Origin: UBA685 sp002299005 | GTDB lineage: Bacteria; Pseudomonadota; Alphaproteobacteria; Puniceispirillales; Puniceispirillaceae | Direction of reading: 5' to 3' | Assembly (NCBI GenBank): GCA_963966775.1 | Contig: CAXAAH010000003.1 | Span: 1 to 64,000, forward strand | DNA length: 64,000 nt | Shown here: positions 26,316 to 35,090 of the stretch, piece by piece | How positions within the stretch are numbered: the first letter of the stretch is position 1 | Layout of the letters: every line of letters begins with the position of its first letter | The notes under the pieces: generated by a model | What the model was told of the DNA's origin: nothing | The model's database searches: none | The model's input: only the letters and a program-made list of their open reading frames with translations | Made by a program: the position numbers and the translations under genes

Positions 26316-26948
26316 CTATAGATCCTTGGCGGTCTTTTCCAATATCTCAATCAGGGCAGAGAATTTACCGCCATTTTTGCGAATAATGGCCGTATTTTCT
26401 TGCTGCTGCGTGATCAGCATCGAGATATTTTCAATCTCAACATCAATGATAAGAGGCGCGCCATCTGTCGGTGTGCTGACGCGCCAGCTGACAATCGCAT
26501 CTGCCTGACTGCCTGTTGGGTCTTGCATAACACCTGTGACAAGCGCCAGTTTTTTGCCCTTAGAGACGGCATCTGTGACGGTGTAATTCAAGCCCTTTAG
26601 CTGGTCAAATTGACGTGCCGCAAGACCTGTCAGCACTTTGCGGAAAAGCCTTGTATAGGCCGCACGCTCATCGTCGCTTGCCTTTTTCCAATAGCGGCCA
26701 GCCGAAAAACGCGTGATGCCGTTAAAGTCAAAATAATCATTAATCAGCCCGTCAACGGCCGCAATGCGTGCCTCATCGCTCTCATAGTCTGCCTCAACAG
26801 CTTGCTTCACGGCATCAGCCATCGTCCGCACAAGCATGCGCGCCTCATCAAGCCGGCTATCGGCATGTGCGGGCAGGCTGGCTGATAATGTGAGGCCCAT
26901 CATCAGGCTCGCAAGGGCGATCATTAGGGGGCGTAAGCGCATGAACAT
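26316..26948 (-). CDS. mlaC: Phospholipid-binding protein MlaC (Ttg2D)
   Basis: MlaC is the periplasmic shuttle that carries phospholipids between outer-membrane MlaA and the inner-membrane MlaFEDB complex. A signal peptide ends at LPAHA. The MlaC fold is recognised from YFDFNGITRFSAGRYWKKAS, LFRKVLTGLAARQFDQL and IIDVEIENISMLITQQQE. Length 210 is normal. It is co-oriented with mlaA, and its start lies 5 nt after the mlaA stop. The transporter genes mlaD/E/F are not in the window. Confidence 0.93.
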   Translation of the reverse strand: MFMRLRPLMIALASLMMGLTLSASLPAHADSRLDEARMLVRTMADAVKQAVEADYESDEARIAAVDGLINDYFDFNGITRFSAGRYWKKASDDERAAYTRLFRKVLTGLAARQFDQLKGLNYTVTDAVSKGKKLALVTGVMQDPTGSQADAIVSWRVSTPTDGAPLIIDVEIENISMLITQQQENTAIIRKNGGKFSALIEILEKTAKDL

Positions 26949-26953
26949 AAATT

Positions 26954-27763
26954 TTACTCCTCAAAGAATGAGTTGAAGGCATCATCATTTTCGCCTTCAC
27001 TAATCTCACCCGGCAGCCTGTCTTCTAGCAAGCCTTTGCGTTTTTGATAATAGACAGAGCGCGCTCTGGCATAGGGGTCAAGGCTGTTATATTTGACCTC
27101 ATTAATCGCTTCGAAATCAGTCGCACGCACAGAAACAGCGGCAACAGGAAGCTGTGCTGATTGAACGGTCTGTCCCACCTCGCCGGCATTTAGCACCGAT
27201 AGCGGGTTCAGCACAAAATCAACCGCACGACCTGTTAGCGACCTTGTGGTATGACCGCCAAGAAGCGGCACTTCAATATAGGCGCCTTCTGGCACATTTG
27301 CGGCCGCCAATGTCTGGCCAAAATCTTCTGTCTTTGGTTGTTCATCATCTGCGGTTAAATCAACCAGACCAAGCGTTAGGCCATTAATCGCGAAATGAAG
27401 CACGGCCAAAGTCGCATTTTTAAACTTGCCTTGCAGGGTGGAGTTTACCGCCGTCGATGGCAAGCCAACCCAATCCACATGATTGCTCACGGCCTTTTGC
27501 ACCGCATTTGGTGCAATGGTGCGATACCCATCTGCCACAGGTTCAAGCACATAGGTATCTGCCGCCATGTTAAAAGCGAACACTGATCTGTTGGTATCTT
27601 CAAACGGGTCTCGTGCGTCACTGCGCTCATCAACAGGCAGAGAGCTGCAACCGCTCATCACCACCGCCATAAGGCCAAAACAGGCCGCTTTGGCAAAGCG
27701 CAGGCTGTGTGTGAATGAGGGACGGTTTTTTGCGCCAATGTGCATGGATGAGTGATTAATCAT
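26954..27763 (-). CDS. mlaA: Outer-membrane lipid asymmetry lipoprotein MlaA (VacJ)
   Basis: MlaA removes misplaced phospholipids from the outer leaflet of the outer membrane. The signal sequence ends in a lipobox VMSGC, followed by SSLPVDERSDARDPFEDTNRSVFAFN, which contains the conserved DPFE-N-R motif (shown here in part only as DPFEDTNRSVFAFN). VPEGAYIEVPLLGG and NPLSVLN are typical of the family. The start is uncertain: ATG at 27763 is taken, with ATG at 27745 also possible; neither has a strong Shine-Dalgarno. The Asp/Glu-rich C-terminus is short. Confidence 0.92.
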   Translation of the reverse strand: MINHSSMHIGAKNRPSFTHSLRFAKAACFGLMAVVMSGCSSLPVDERSDARDPFEDTNRSVFAFNMAADTYVLEPVADGYRTIAPNAVQKAVSNHVDWVGLPSTAVNSTLQGKFKNATLAVLHFAINGLTLGLVDLTADDEQPKTEDFGQTLAAANVPEGAYIEVPLLGGHTTRSLTGRAVDFVLNPLSVLNAGEVGQTVQSAQLPVAAVSVRATDFEAINEVKYNSLDPYARARSVYYQKRKGLLEDRLPGEISEGENDDAFNSFFEE

Positions 27764-28009
27764 GGCCAATAATATGCCTTCATAGAACAGGGGGCTTAAC
27801 AAAAAACTTCGAATTGTGTTACAAAATAACCCCCCAATAATCATTTGTCTATGATAGGATCACGGCTTGTGTCTATGGATAGGGTCCAAAAGAGCCCTAA
27901 ATAGGGCATAGAGTTGAGAATAAAGTGGCAGAGAGTCTTTTTTATTTTCACGATTTGTTCTATTCTCGAGCAGGCTTCTTTTATGTTTGGTTTATAAGGG
28001 TTATTGATT

Positions 28010-30286
28010 GTGAGTAACGATATTTCGCCAGAACAGGCACAGCCGGGGCAAGGTGCTATGATGCCGTGGCTGTCCGGCTTGAACCCTGAACAGCATGAGG
28101 CGGTGACGACTCTTGACGGGCCGTTATTGGTGCTATCAGGCGCCGGCACAGGCAAAACGCGTGTGCTTACCGCCCGTATTGCCCAGCTTATCGGCACCAG
28201 AACCGCGATGCCGTGGAATATCTTGGCCGTGACCTTTACCAATAAGGCCGCGCGCGAGATGAAAGAGCGCGTTGCCGCGATGGTCGGCCCGATGGCAGAA
28301 CAGGTGATGCTTGGCACATTCCACTCAGTTGCTGCCCGCATGTTGCGCCGCCATGCTGAATTGGTCGGCCTGTCGTCAAGCTTTACCATCATTGATACAG
28401 ATGACCAGATTCGCTTGCTGAAACAGGTCATGGAAGCGCAATCAGTTGATCCCAAAAGGTGGCAGCCACGTGCTCTATTAGGGGCCATTAGCAAATGGAA
28501 AGATAAGGGGCTGACGCCTGACAAGGTCTCAGATGCTGAGGTTGGTGAGCTGGCAGATGGTAAGATACTGAGCCTTTATAAGGCCTATCAAGCGCGCCTG
28601 AAATCTTTGAATGCGGCTGATTTTGGTGATTTGCTGTTGCATCTTTTGACCATCTTCACCAGCCATCCAGATATTTTGGCAGAATATCAAAACCGCCTAT
28701 CGCATATTTTGGTGGATGAGTATCAAGATACAAATGTCGGTCAATATTTATGGCTTCGCTTGCTGGCGGCAAAGAATAAGAATTTGTGCTGTGTGGGTGA
28801 TGATGATCAGTCAATCTATGGCTGGCGCGGGGCTGAGGTTGGTAATATCCTCAAATTTGAAAAAGATTATGAGGGCGCAAAGACAGTGCGTCTGGAAGAG
28901 AATTATCGCTCAACGGGTCATATTTTGGCCTGTGCGTCTGCGCTGATCGCGCATAATGAGGCGCGTCTTGGCAAAGAGCTTTATACATCGCACGACCAAG
29001 GTGATGAGATCCAAATTTCGGGCTATTGGGATGGCAATGAAGAGGCGCGGAGCCTGTCATCACAAATCGAATATCTTATCAAAGATAATCATGATTTGAA
29101 CGAGATTGCGGTGCTTGTCCGGGCAGGGTTTCAGACAAGAGAATTTGAAGAACGCTTTATGGCGATTGGCCTGCCTTACCGTGTTGTGGGCACAAGGTTT
29201 TATGAGCGCGCAGAGATACGTGACGCGCTTGCCTATTTGCGCCTGATTGCCCAGCCATCTGATGATTTAGCGTTTGAGCGGATTATCAATACGCCCAAGC
29301 GTGGCCTTGGCCCGACCTCTTTGAAGATTATCTTTGCCTATGCAAGGGCGGCTGATAAGCCCTATCTTGCGGCGGCCAAGGAATTGGTGGATTCAGACGA
29401 GCTTAAGCCGCAAGCAAGACGCCAGCTTGGGGCCTTTATCGCCTCTATGGAAGCATGGCAAAATGAGGCTAAGACACTGTCAGCCAGTGATTTGGCACGG
29501 TTTGTGTTAGATGATTCTGGCTATACGGCGATGTGGCAGGCGGATAAGAATCCAGATTCGCCCGGCCGGTTGGAAAACTTAAAAGAATTGGTCAATGCGA
29601 TGGATGATTTCGAGACCCTTTCAGGGTTCTTAGAGCATATCGCGCTGGTCACAGATACCGAGAATAATAACCAAGATGGTGAGGTCTCTTTGATGACTTT
29701 GCATGCGGCAAAGGGGCTTGAGTTTGAGACGGTCTTTTTGCCGGGATGGGAAGAGGGGCTGTTCCCCTCTCAGCGTTCCATGGATGAAAATGGCGGGGCT
29801 GGTCTCGAAGAAGAAAGACGCCTTGGCTATGTGGGCATCACAAGGGCGCGCAAGAATCTGTTCATCTCATTCGCCGCCAATCGGCGCATTCATGGGCTGT
29901 GGCAGGCATGTATCCCATCGCGCTTTGTGGGCGAATTGCCAAAGGCGCATATCAAAGAGGATTTGGCGCAAGGCCTGTCGATTGGCCGGTCTGAGCCAAT
30001 GATGATTGGCAATGCAGATAGCCGTGTCGGGCAAGCAGGCTATGGCCCTGGCTGGCAACGCGCGGCTAATCGCGGTGGCCAAGCAACTAGCCCTGCCCCA
30101 AAACGTGACGTCGATGGCTATGTGCCGTCCAGCACCAGTTCAGGTTTTGCCAAAGGCGAGCGTGTGTTCCATCAAAAATTTGGCATGGGTAATGTAAAAT
30201 CTGTTGAAGGTGATAAGCTGGAAATAGCGTTCGATAGGGCAGGCCGTAAAAAGGTCGTGGCAAGCTTTGTTGAGAAAATGGATTAG
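28010..30286 (+). CDS. uvrD: UvrD/PcrA-family SF1 DNA helicase
   Basis: This is a 3'-5' helicase for nucleotide excision and mismatch repair. Motif Q/I is LNPEQHEAVTTLDGPLLVLSG then AGTGKTRVL. Further motifs are VTFTNKAAREMK (Ia), VDEYQDTN (II), GDDDQSIYGWRGAE (III), LEENYRST (IV), LHAAKGLEFETVFLPG (V) and YVGITRAR (VI). The C-terminal tail (GERVFHQKFGMGNVKSVEG) is the PcrA/UvrD RNA-polymerase-interaction type. The GTG at 28010 is chosen because AAGGG lies 9 nt upstream; the TTG at 28004 is too close. It heads a uvrD-prmA-pepP group. Confidence 0.95.
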   Translation: MSNDISPEQAQPGQGAMMPWLSGLNPEQHEAVTTLDGPLLVLSGAGTGKTRVLTARIAQLIGTRTAMPWNILAVTFTNKAAREMKERVAAMVGPMAEQVMLGTFHSVAARMLRRHAELVGLSSSFTIIDTDDQIRLLKQVMEAQSVDPKRWQPRALLGAISKWKDKGLTPDKVSDAEVGELADGKILSLYKAYQARLKSLNAADFGDLLLHLLTIFTSHPDILAEYQNRLSHILVDEYQDTNVGQYLWLRLLAAKNKNLCCVGDDDQSIYGWRGAEVGNILKFEKDYEGAKTVRLEENYRSTGHILACASALIAHNEARLGKELYTSHDQGDEIQISGYWDGNEEARSLSSQIEYLIKDNHDLNEIAVLVRAGFQTREFEERFMAIGLPYRVVGTRFYERAEIRDALAYLRLIAQPSDDLAFERIINTPKRGLGPTSLKIIFAYARAADKPYLAAAKELVDSDELKPQARRQLGAFIASMEAWQNEAKTLSASDLARFVLDDSGYTAMWQADKNPDSPGRLENLKELVNAMDDFETLSGFLEHIALVTDTENNNQDGEVSLMTLHAAKGLEFETVFLPGWEEGLFPSQRSMDENGGAGLEEERRLGYVGITRARKNLFISFAANRRIHGLWQACIPSRFVGELPKAHIKEDLAQGLSIGRSEPMMIGNADSRVGQAGYGPGWQRAANRGGQATSPAPKRDVDGYVPSSTSSGFAKGERVFHQKFGMGNVKSVEGDKLEIAFDRAGRKKVVASFVEKMD

Positions 30287-30295
30287 GGGTTTGAA

Positions 30296-31207
30296 ATGGG
30301 TGCGATGATGACACCAGAAAGCTGGTCTATTCGGTTTGAGACTGATGAAGATACGCCTGCCTATGAGACGGTGCTAACAGAAATTTGCGGCGCATTGGCC
30401 TTGTCTGTATCGCGCCCCTATCTTGATGCGCCCTTTTGGGTGATTGAGGGGATTTGCGATTTTGCGCCTGATGAAGGGGGCGTTAAAAGCGCGCTTGCGG
30501 CGGCTTCACAGACAGGCATAGCCCCTGATTTTGCAATTATCGCGCATGGTGAGCGTGATTGGTTGGCTGAGAATAGAGCGTCTTTTCCGGCGCTTCATAT
30601 TGGGCGTTTTTGGATACATGGCGCGCATATCAAAGACGCACCACCCGCCGGCGCCAAGGCGTTGCATGTTGAGGCGGCAGAGGCGTTTGGGTCTGGTACG
30701 CACCCGACAACTGAGGGCTGTTTGCGCTTGATAGATGATGTGCTGAAAAAATACCGCCCGCAAAGCGTTCTTGATTTGGGTGCGGGGAGCGCGATTTTGG
30801 CAATGGCTGTCGCGAAGGTTTTCCCAAAGGCACAAATTCTGGCATCTGATATCGACCCTATCGCCACCACAACCGCGATGGGTAATCGGCGTCTTAATGG
30901 GATTGCGCCGCGTGATATGCGCTGTGTGACAAGCAAGGGGTTTGCGCATCGCACCATGTCTCAAAAAGCGCCTTATGATTTGCTGATTGCGAATATACTG
31001 GCAGGTCCGCTAAAGGCGTTGGCACCTGATATCGCCCGCCATTTAAGCGCGCATGGCACTTTGGTTTTATCAGGGATCCTCACCAGCCAAGAGCGGCAGA
31101 TCAGAGCCGCTTACCGTGCCAAGGGGCTGATTATCACAGATCGTATCCGCATTGGTGGTTGGTCTGCGCTTGCTTTTCGCAGGGCCTCGCATAAGAAGGG
31201 CGCGTAA
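30296..31207 (+). CDS. prmA: Ribosomal protein L11 methyltransferase PrmA
   Basis: PrmA trimethylates ribosomal protein L11. The SAM-binding motif VLDLGAGSAILAMA lies mid-protein, after AFGSGTHPTTEGCLRL, which is highly specific for the family. DLLIANILAGPLKALAPDIA contains the NxL-type motif. Length 303 is usual. It starts 9 bp after the uvrD stop, and its TAA stop overlaps the ATG of the next gene (TAATG), suggesting coupling. Confidence 0.94.
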   Translation: MGAMMTPESWSIRFETDEDTPAYETVLTEICGALALSVSRPYLDAPFWVIEGICDFAPDEGGVKSALAAASQTGIAPDFAIIAHGERDWLAENRASFPALHIGRFWIHGAHIKDAPPAGAKALHVEAAEAFGSGTHPTTEGCLRLIDDVLKKYRPQSVLDLGAGSAILAMAVAKVFPKAQILASDIDPIATTTAMGNRRLNGIAPRDMRCVTSKGFAHRTMSQKAPYDLLIANILAGPLKALAPDIARHLSAHGTLVLSGILTSQERQIRAAYRAKGLIITDRIRIGGWSALAFRRASHKKGA

Positions 31208-32985
31208 TGGCAAATAGCGTAACAGATGGCGTAACAGATAGATTAGCCGATAGATTATTGGGGCTTCGCGCCTATCTTGCGGAGGCAGGGCTAGAAGGGT
31301 TTGTCGTCTGGCGTGATGATATGTTTATGGGCGAGGAAGTGCGCCCTTGTGATGAGCGGCTCGCGATGATTAGCGGCTTTGGCGGCTCGGCAGGCTATGC
31401 GCTTATTATGGCAGACAATGCGGTTGTTTTTTCAGATGGGCGCTATCACTTACAGCTAGAGAATCAGCTCAATAAAGCGCTCTGGCAATGGGCGGATAGT
31501 ACGCCTGATGCCCTGTTAGAAGCGATCAAGGCAGAGGTGATAAGGACAGGGGCGATAAAGGCAAAAGGGGACAGGCTCACCATTGGATTTGATGCGACGA
31601 CCACCTCTCTGGCGAAATGGCGCAAATTACCAACACAGGTTGATGATAAAGCGATTAACTGGCAAGGCTTGGCCGAAAATCCGCTTGATAATCTGTGGCA
31701 AGATAGGCCCGCCCCTCATCGAAGCCCGGCATGGCCCTTGGCAGATGATGTCGCTGGGCAAAGTGCAGCGCAAAAGATAGCCGCTTTGCAAGATGGGCTG
31801 GTCACATCTGGTCATGATGGCATTATCATCAGCGCGGTTGATTGTGTGAATTGGCTGTTGAATATCAGAGGGAATGATCTCTCTAACACGCCCTTTCATC
31901 TGTCATTTGCCTATGTGCCGCAATCAGGAGCCCCTGTGCTCATTGAAGGGGATTGCGCGTCTTATACGTCTCAAAGCTGGCAGGCATTTTGCGCAGATCT
32001 GGGGGCGGGACGCTATAGCATTGATGCGGCTAGCCTGCCGATGGCGCTCTATCATGCTTTGCAAAAAGAGGGTGTGACGCTGGTGGAAGAGGCTTGCCCG
32101 CTTTATTTACCAAAGGCGCGCAAAAATGAAACCGAGCTTGCGGGCTTTCGTGAGGCGCATAAAACAGACGCGCTTTCGCTGTGCCGCTTTTGGTATTGGC
32201 TCGATAATTGTGCGGATATTACGGGCTATCGCGAAACAGATTTGGTGGCGAAATTACAACAAGAACGCGCCCAAGCTGATAGCTATCTCTGTGATAGTTT
32301 TGAGACGATTATGGGGGCTGGTGCGAACGGGGCGATTATCCATTACCGCGCAGAGGCAGGCAAGGATAGCGCGATAGAGAATGATAATTTGTTACTGATT
32401 GATTCAGGTGGTCATTATCAAACAGGCACAACCGATATCACGCGCACCTTCATTATCGGTGCGGCTGATGAGGAGATGAGAGCTGCCTATAGCGCGGTGC
32501 TGGCAGGTCATATAGCGCTGGCGATGGCACGCTTTCCAAAGGGGACAAATGGGGCGGCGATTGATGCGATTTGCCGTGCGCCTCTCTGGGCAAGCGGGCG
32601 TGATTATGCACATGGGACAGGGCACGGCGTCGGTCATATCTTATCGGTGCATGAGGGGCCGTGCCATATTGCCAAACGCCAAGGGCCGGCTTTGGAAGAA
32701 GGCATGGTGCTGTCGAATGAGCCTGGATTTTATGAAGCGGGCAAATGGGGGATAAGGCTTGAAAATCTTGTCGCTGTAGTGGCGTTTGATAAGGACTATT
32801 TGGGCTTTGAGACACTGACCTTTGTGCCGTTTGAGGCAAAGCTGATTGATAAAAAGATGTTGGGCAAGGCGGCTTGTGATTGGCTTGATGCCTATCATGC
32901 GCAGATCTATGAGATGCTTGCCCCGCAATTGGCGGATGAGGGGATGCGCGGCTGGCTAGCCGCTAAATGTGCGCCGCTATCTTAA
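31207..32985 (+). CDS. Xaa-Pro aminopeptidase (M24B, long APP1-like form)
   Basis: This is a dinuclear metallopeptidase that removes an N-terminal residue before proline. Metal ligands are visible in LLIDSGGHY (Asp), TTDITRTF (Asp), GTGHGVGHILSVHEGP (His), LSNEPGFYE (Glu) and RLENLVAV (Glu). At 592 residues it is the long three-domain form, with two N-terminal creatinase-like domains. The N-terminus is built from 12-bp tandem repeats. Its stop codon shares bases with the ligA stop on the other strand. E. coli PepP is shorter, so I avoid the symbol. Confidence 0.93.
   Translation: MANSVTDGVTDRLADRLLGLRAYLAEAGLEGFVVWRDDMFMGEEVRPCDERLAMISGFGGSAGYALIMADNAVVFSDGRYHLQLENQLNKALWQWADSTPDALLEAIKAEVIRTGAIKAKGDRLTIGFDATTTSLAKWRKLPTQVDDKAINWQGLAENPLDNLWQDRPAPHRSPAWPLADDVAGQSAAQKIAALQDGLVTSGHDGIIISAVDCVNWLLNIRGNDLSNTPFHLSFAYVPQSGAPVLIEGDCASYTSQSWQAFCADLGAGRYSIDAASLPMALYHALQKEGVTLVEEACPLYLPKARKNETELAGFREAHKTDALSLCRFWYWLDNCADITGYRETDLVAKLQQERAQADSYLCDSFETIMGAGANGAIIHYRAEAGKDSAIENDNLLLIDSGGHYQTGTTDITRTFIIGAADEEMRAAYSAVLAGHIALAMARFPKGTNGAAIDAICRAPLWASGRDYAHGTGHGVGHILSVHEGPCHIAKRQGPALEEGMVLSNEPGFYEAGKWGIRLENLVAVVAFDKDYLGFETLTFVPFEAKLIDKKMLGKAACDWLDAYHAQIYEMLAPQLADEGMRGWLAAKCAPLS
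31217..31257 (+). repeat. 12-bp tandem repeats at the aminopeptidase N-terminus
   Basis: GCGTAACAGAT occurs at 31217 and 31229, and GATAGATTA at 31237 and 31249, both with 12-bp spacing. They encode VTDGVTDRLADRLL. Confidence 0.85.
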
Positions 32986-35090
32986 GTCTCTATAAGGCTT
33001 TGCCATTCTTCTTCAGTCAGCAAAGTGACACCAAGAGCGTCTGCTTTTTTGGCCTTAGAGCCGACGGCTTCGCCTGCGATAACATAGTCCGTTTTGGCAG
33101 AGACAGAGCCTGATACTTTGGCACCAAGGCGTTCTGCCACGGCTTTGGCCTCACTGCGCGATTGCGTGGTAAGCGTGCCGGTAAAGACAACAATCTTGCC
33201 AGCCACAGGACTATCGGCCGCGGGTTTTTCTGGCGTGATAGGCGTGATTTCAGCGAGCAAGTCACGCACCGCGCGCTCATTGGCCTCATCACCGAAGAAG
33301 GTGATGATGTCATCTGCCATCGCCGCGCCAATCTGATCGATTGTGATGAGGTCTTGATAGGCGGTGCTATCTTCATCTTGGGCTTGCTTGGCGGCCTCGA
33401 TAAGCGCCTCTAGGCTCTCATAGCGTTGCGCCAATAATTTGGCCGTCGCTTGCCCAACTTGCCTGATGCCAAGGGCAAATATCACGCGCTCTAGGCCAAT
33501 ATTACGACGCTCATCAATCGCGGCAATCAGGTTGCTGGCTGATTTCTCGCCCATACGCTCAAGCGCGGCAATATCCTCAAACCGCTTGGTCAGCGCGAAT
33601 ACATCGGCAGGGGCGGCAAGCCAGCCTAGGGCAAAAAATTGTTCAATCTGCTTGGCACCAAGCCCCTCAATATCAAAGGCATTACGCGAGACAAAATGCT
33701 TCATCTGTTCCACAAATTGGGCGGAACAAGCAAAGCCTGCACTACAGCGCCTCACCGCCTCACCTTCAGGGCGAATGGCAGGATTATCACAGACAGGGCA
33801 GGTATCAGGAAAGATAAAAGGCACCGAATCAGCTGGGCGCTTATCGGTGAGCGTTTCCACAATTTGCGGTATCACATCACCGGCGCGTTGCAGGATAATT
33901 GCATCGCCCACCCGCACATCTTTGCGGATAATTTCATCCTCATTATGCAAGGTGGCGTTGGAGACGATAACGCCGCCCACATTGACAGGCGTCAGGCGGG
34001 CAACAGGCGTCAGCGCGCCTGTGCGTCCCACCTGAATATCAATCGCTTCGATAATGGTGGTCGCTTTTTCGGCCGGAAATTTATGCGCGATCGCCCAACG
34101 CGGCGCGCGACTTACCTGCCCAAGGCGGGCTTGGTAATCATGGCGGTCAACCTTATAGACCACCCCGTCAATATCATAAGGCAGGCTCGCTCTGGCCGCG
34201 CCGATTTTATGATAATGCGCAATCAAGGCCTCAGCGGAATCACAAACCGCGGTCATCTCATTTACGACAAAACCAAAAGCGCGTAAATCGGCCAAGAAGT
34301 CTGAATGTGTCTGCCAGCTTTTGCCCTCATAGATGCCCGCACTATAGGCAAAAAAGCGCAAAGGGCGGCTTTTGGTAATGGCGGCATCTTTTTGGCGCAA
34401 AGAGCCGGCGGCCGCATTGCGCGGATTGGCGAAAAGCTTGCCGCCTTTTTCTTCTTGCGCCTGATTAAGCGCCAAGAAATCGGCCTTATCCATATAGACC
34501 TCTCCGCGCACCTCAAGCAACGCTGGCGGCGTGCCGGCCAAGCGTTTGGGAATGGACTCAGTCACCATAATATTGGCGGTCACATCTTCGCCCGTTGTGC
34601 CATCGCCTCTTGTCGCGGCCTGGATTAAGACGCCTTCCTCATAGCGCAAAGACAGCGACAAGCCATCAATCTTTGGCTCGGCGGTGAGCGCAATTTTTTC
34701 TGTCTCTGGCAGAGATAAAAACCGTTTAAGGCGGTCAATAAAATCTGTCACATCACTATCGTCAAACGCATTTGATAGGGACAGCATAGGCACCGCATGG
34801 GTGATTTTGCCAAAGGCTGTGTTTGGCCCTGCGCCGACCTTTTGGCTTGGCGCGTTGGCAGGTATCACAAGGTCAGGAAAACCCGCCTCTAGCGCAAGGT
34901 TAAAGCGCATCAGCTGGTCAAATTCTTGGTCGGTTATTTCTGGCGCGTCTTCCCCATGATAGCGCTCATTATGGTAGGCAATCGCGTCTGCGAGCTTTGA
35001 TAGCCACTCTGTCGCCTCTAGGGGGGTGAGGGCATCGGCGCTTTGCGGGAGGTCATTTGCGGTAATCATGAAAGGGCTTTCTTGGGCCAT
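32982..35090 (-). CDS. ligA: NAD-dependent DNA ligase LigA
   Basis: LigA seals nicks in replication and repair using NAD. The adenylation motif is AEPKIDGLSLSLRYEEG, with catalytic Lys near residue 140. The zinc finger has CPVC and a later CSAGFACSAQ. Helix-hairpin-helix repeats and a C-terminal BRCT domain (KIVVFTGTLTTQSRSEAK) complete the usual order. Length 702 is slightly above E. coli (671). The ATG overlaps the recN stop (TAATG on the minus strand). A second in-frame ATG lies 7 codons downstream. It ends convergently on the aminopeptidase gene. Confidence 0.96.
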   Translation of the reverse strand: MAQESPFMITANDLPQSADALTPLEATEWLSKLADAIAYHNERYHGEDAPEITDQEFDQLMRFNLALEAGFPDLVIPANAPSQKVGAGPNTAFGKITHAVPMLSLSNAFDDSDVTDFIDRLKRFLSLPETEKIALTAEPKIDGLSLSLRYEEGVLIQAATRGDGTTGEDVTANIMVTESIPKRLAGTPPALLEVRGEVYMDKADFLALNQAQEEKGGKLFANPRNAAAGSLRQKDAAITKSRPLRFFAYSAGIYEGKSWQTHSDFLADLRAFGFVVNEMTAVCDSAEALIAHYHKIGAARASLPYDIDGVVYKVDRHDYQARLGQVSRAPRWAIAHKFPAEKATTIIEAIDIQVGRTGALTPVARLTPVNVGGVIVSNATLHNEDEIIRKDVRVGDAIILQRAGDVIPQIVETLTDKRPADSVPFIFPDTCPVCDNPAIRPEGEAVRRCSAGFACSAQFVEQMKHFVSRNAFDIEGLGAKQIEQFFALGWLAAPADVFALTKRFEDIAALERMGEKSASNLIAAIDERRNIGLERVIFALGIRQVGQATAKLLAQRYESLEALIEAAKQAQDEDSTAYQDLITIDQIGAAMADDIITFFGDEANERAVRDLLAEITPITPEKPAADSPVAGKIVVFTGTLTTQSRSEAKAVAERLGAKVSGSVSAKTDYVIAGEAVGSKAKKADALGVTLLTEEEWQSLIET

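Noticed and set aside
27841..28524. Long minus-strand frame of 227 codons
   Set aside because: It lies antisense over the 5' part of uvrD, whose helicase motifs are unmistakable, and its translation shows no recognisable domain.
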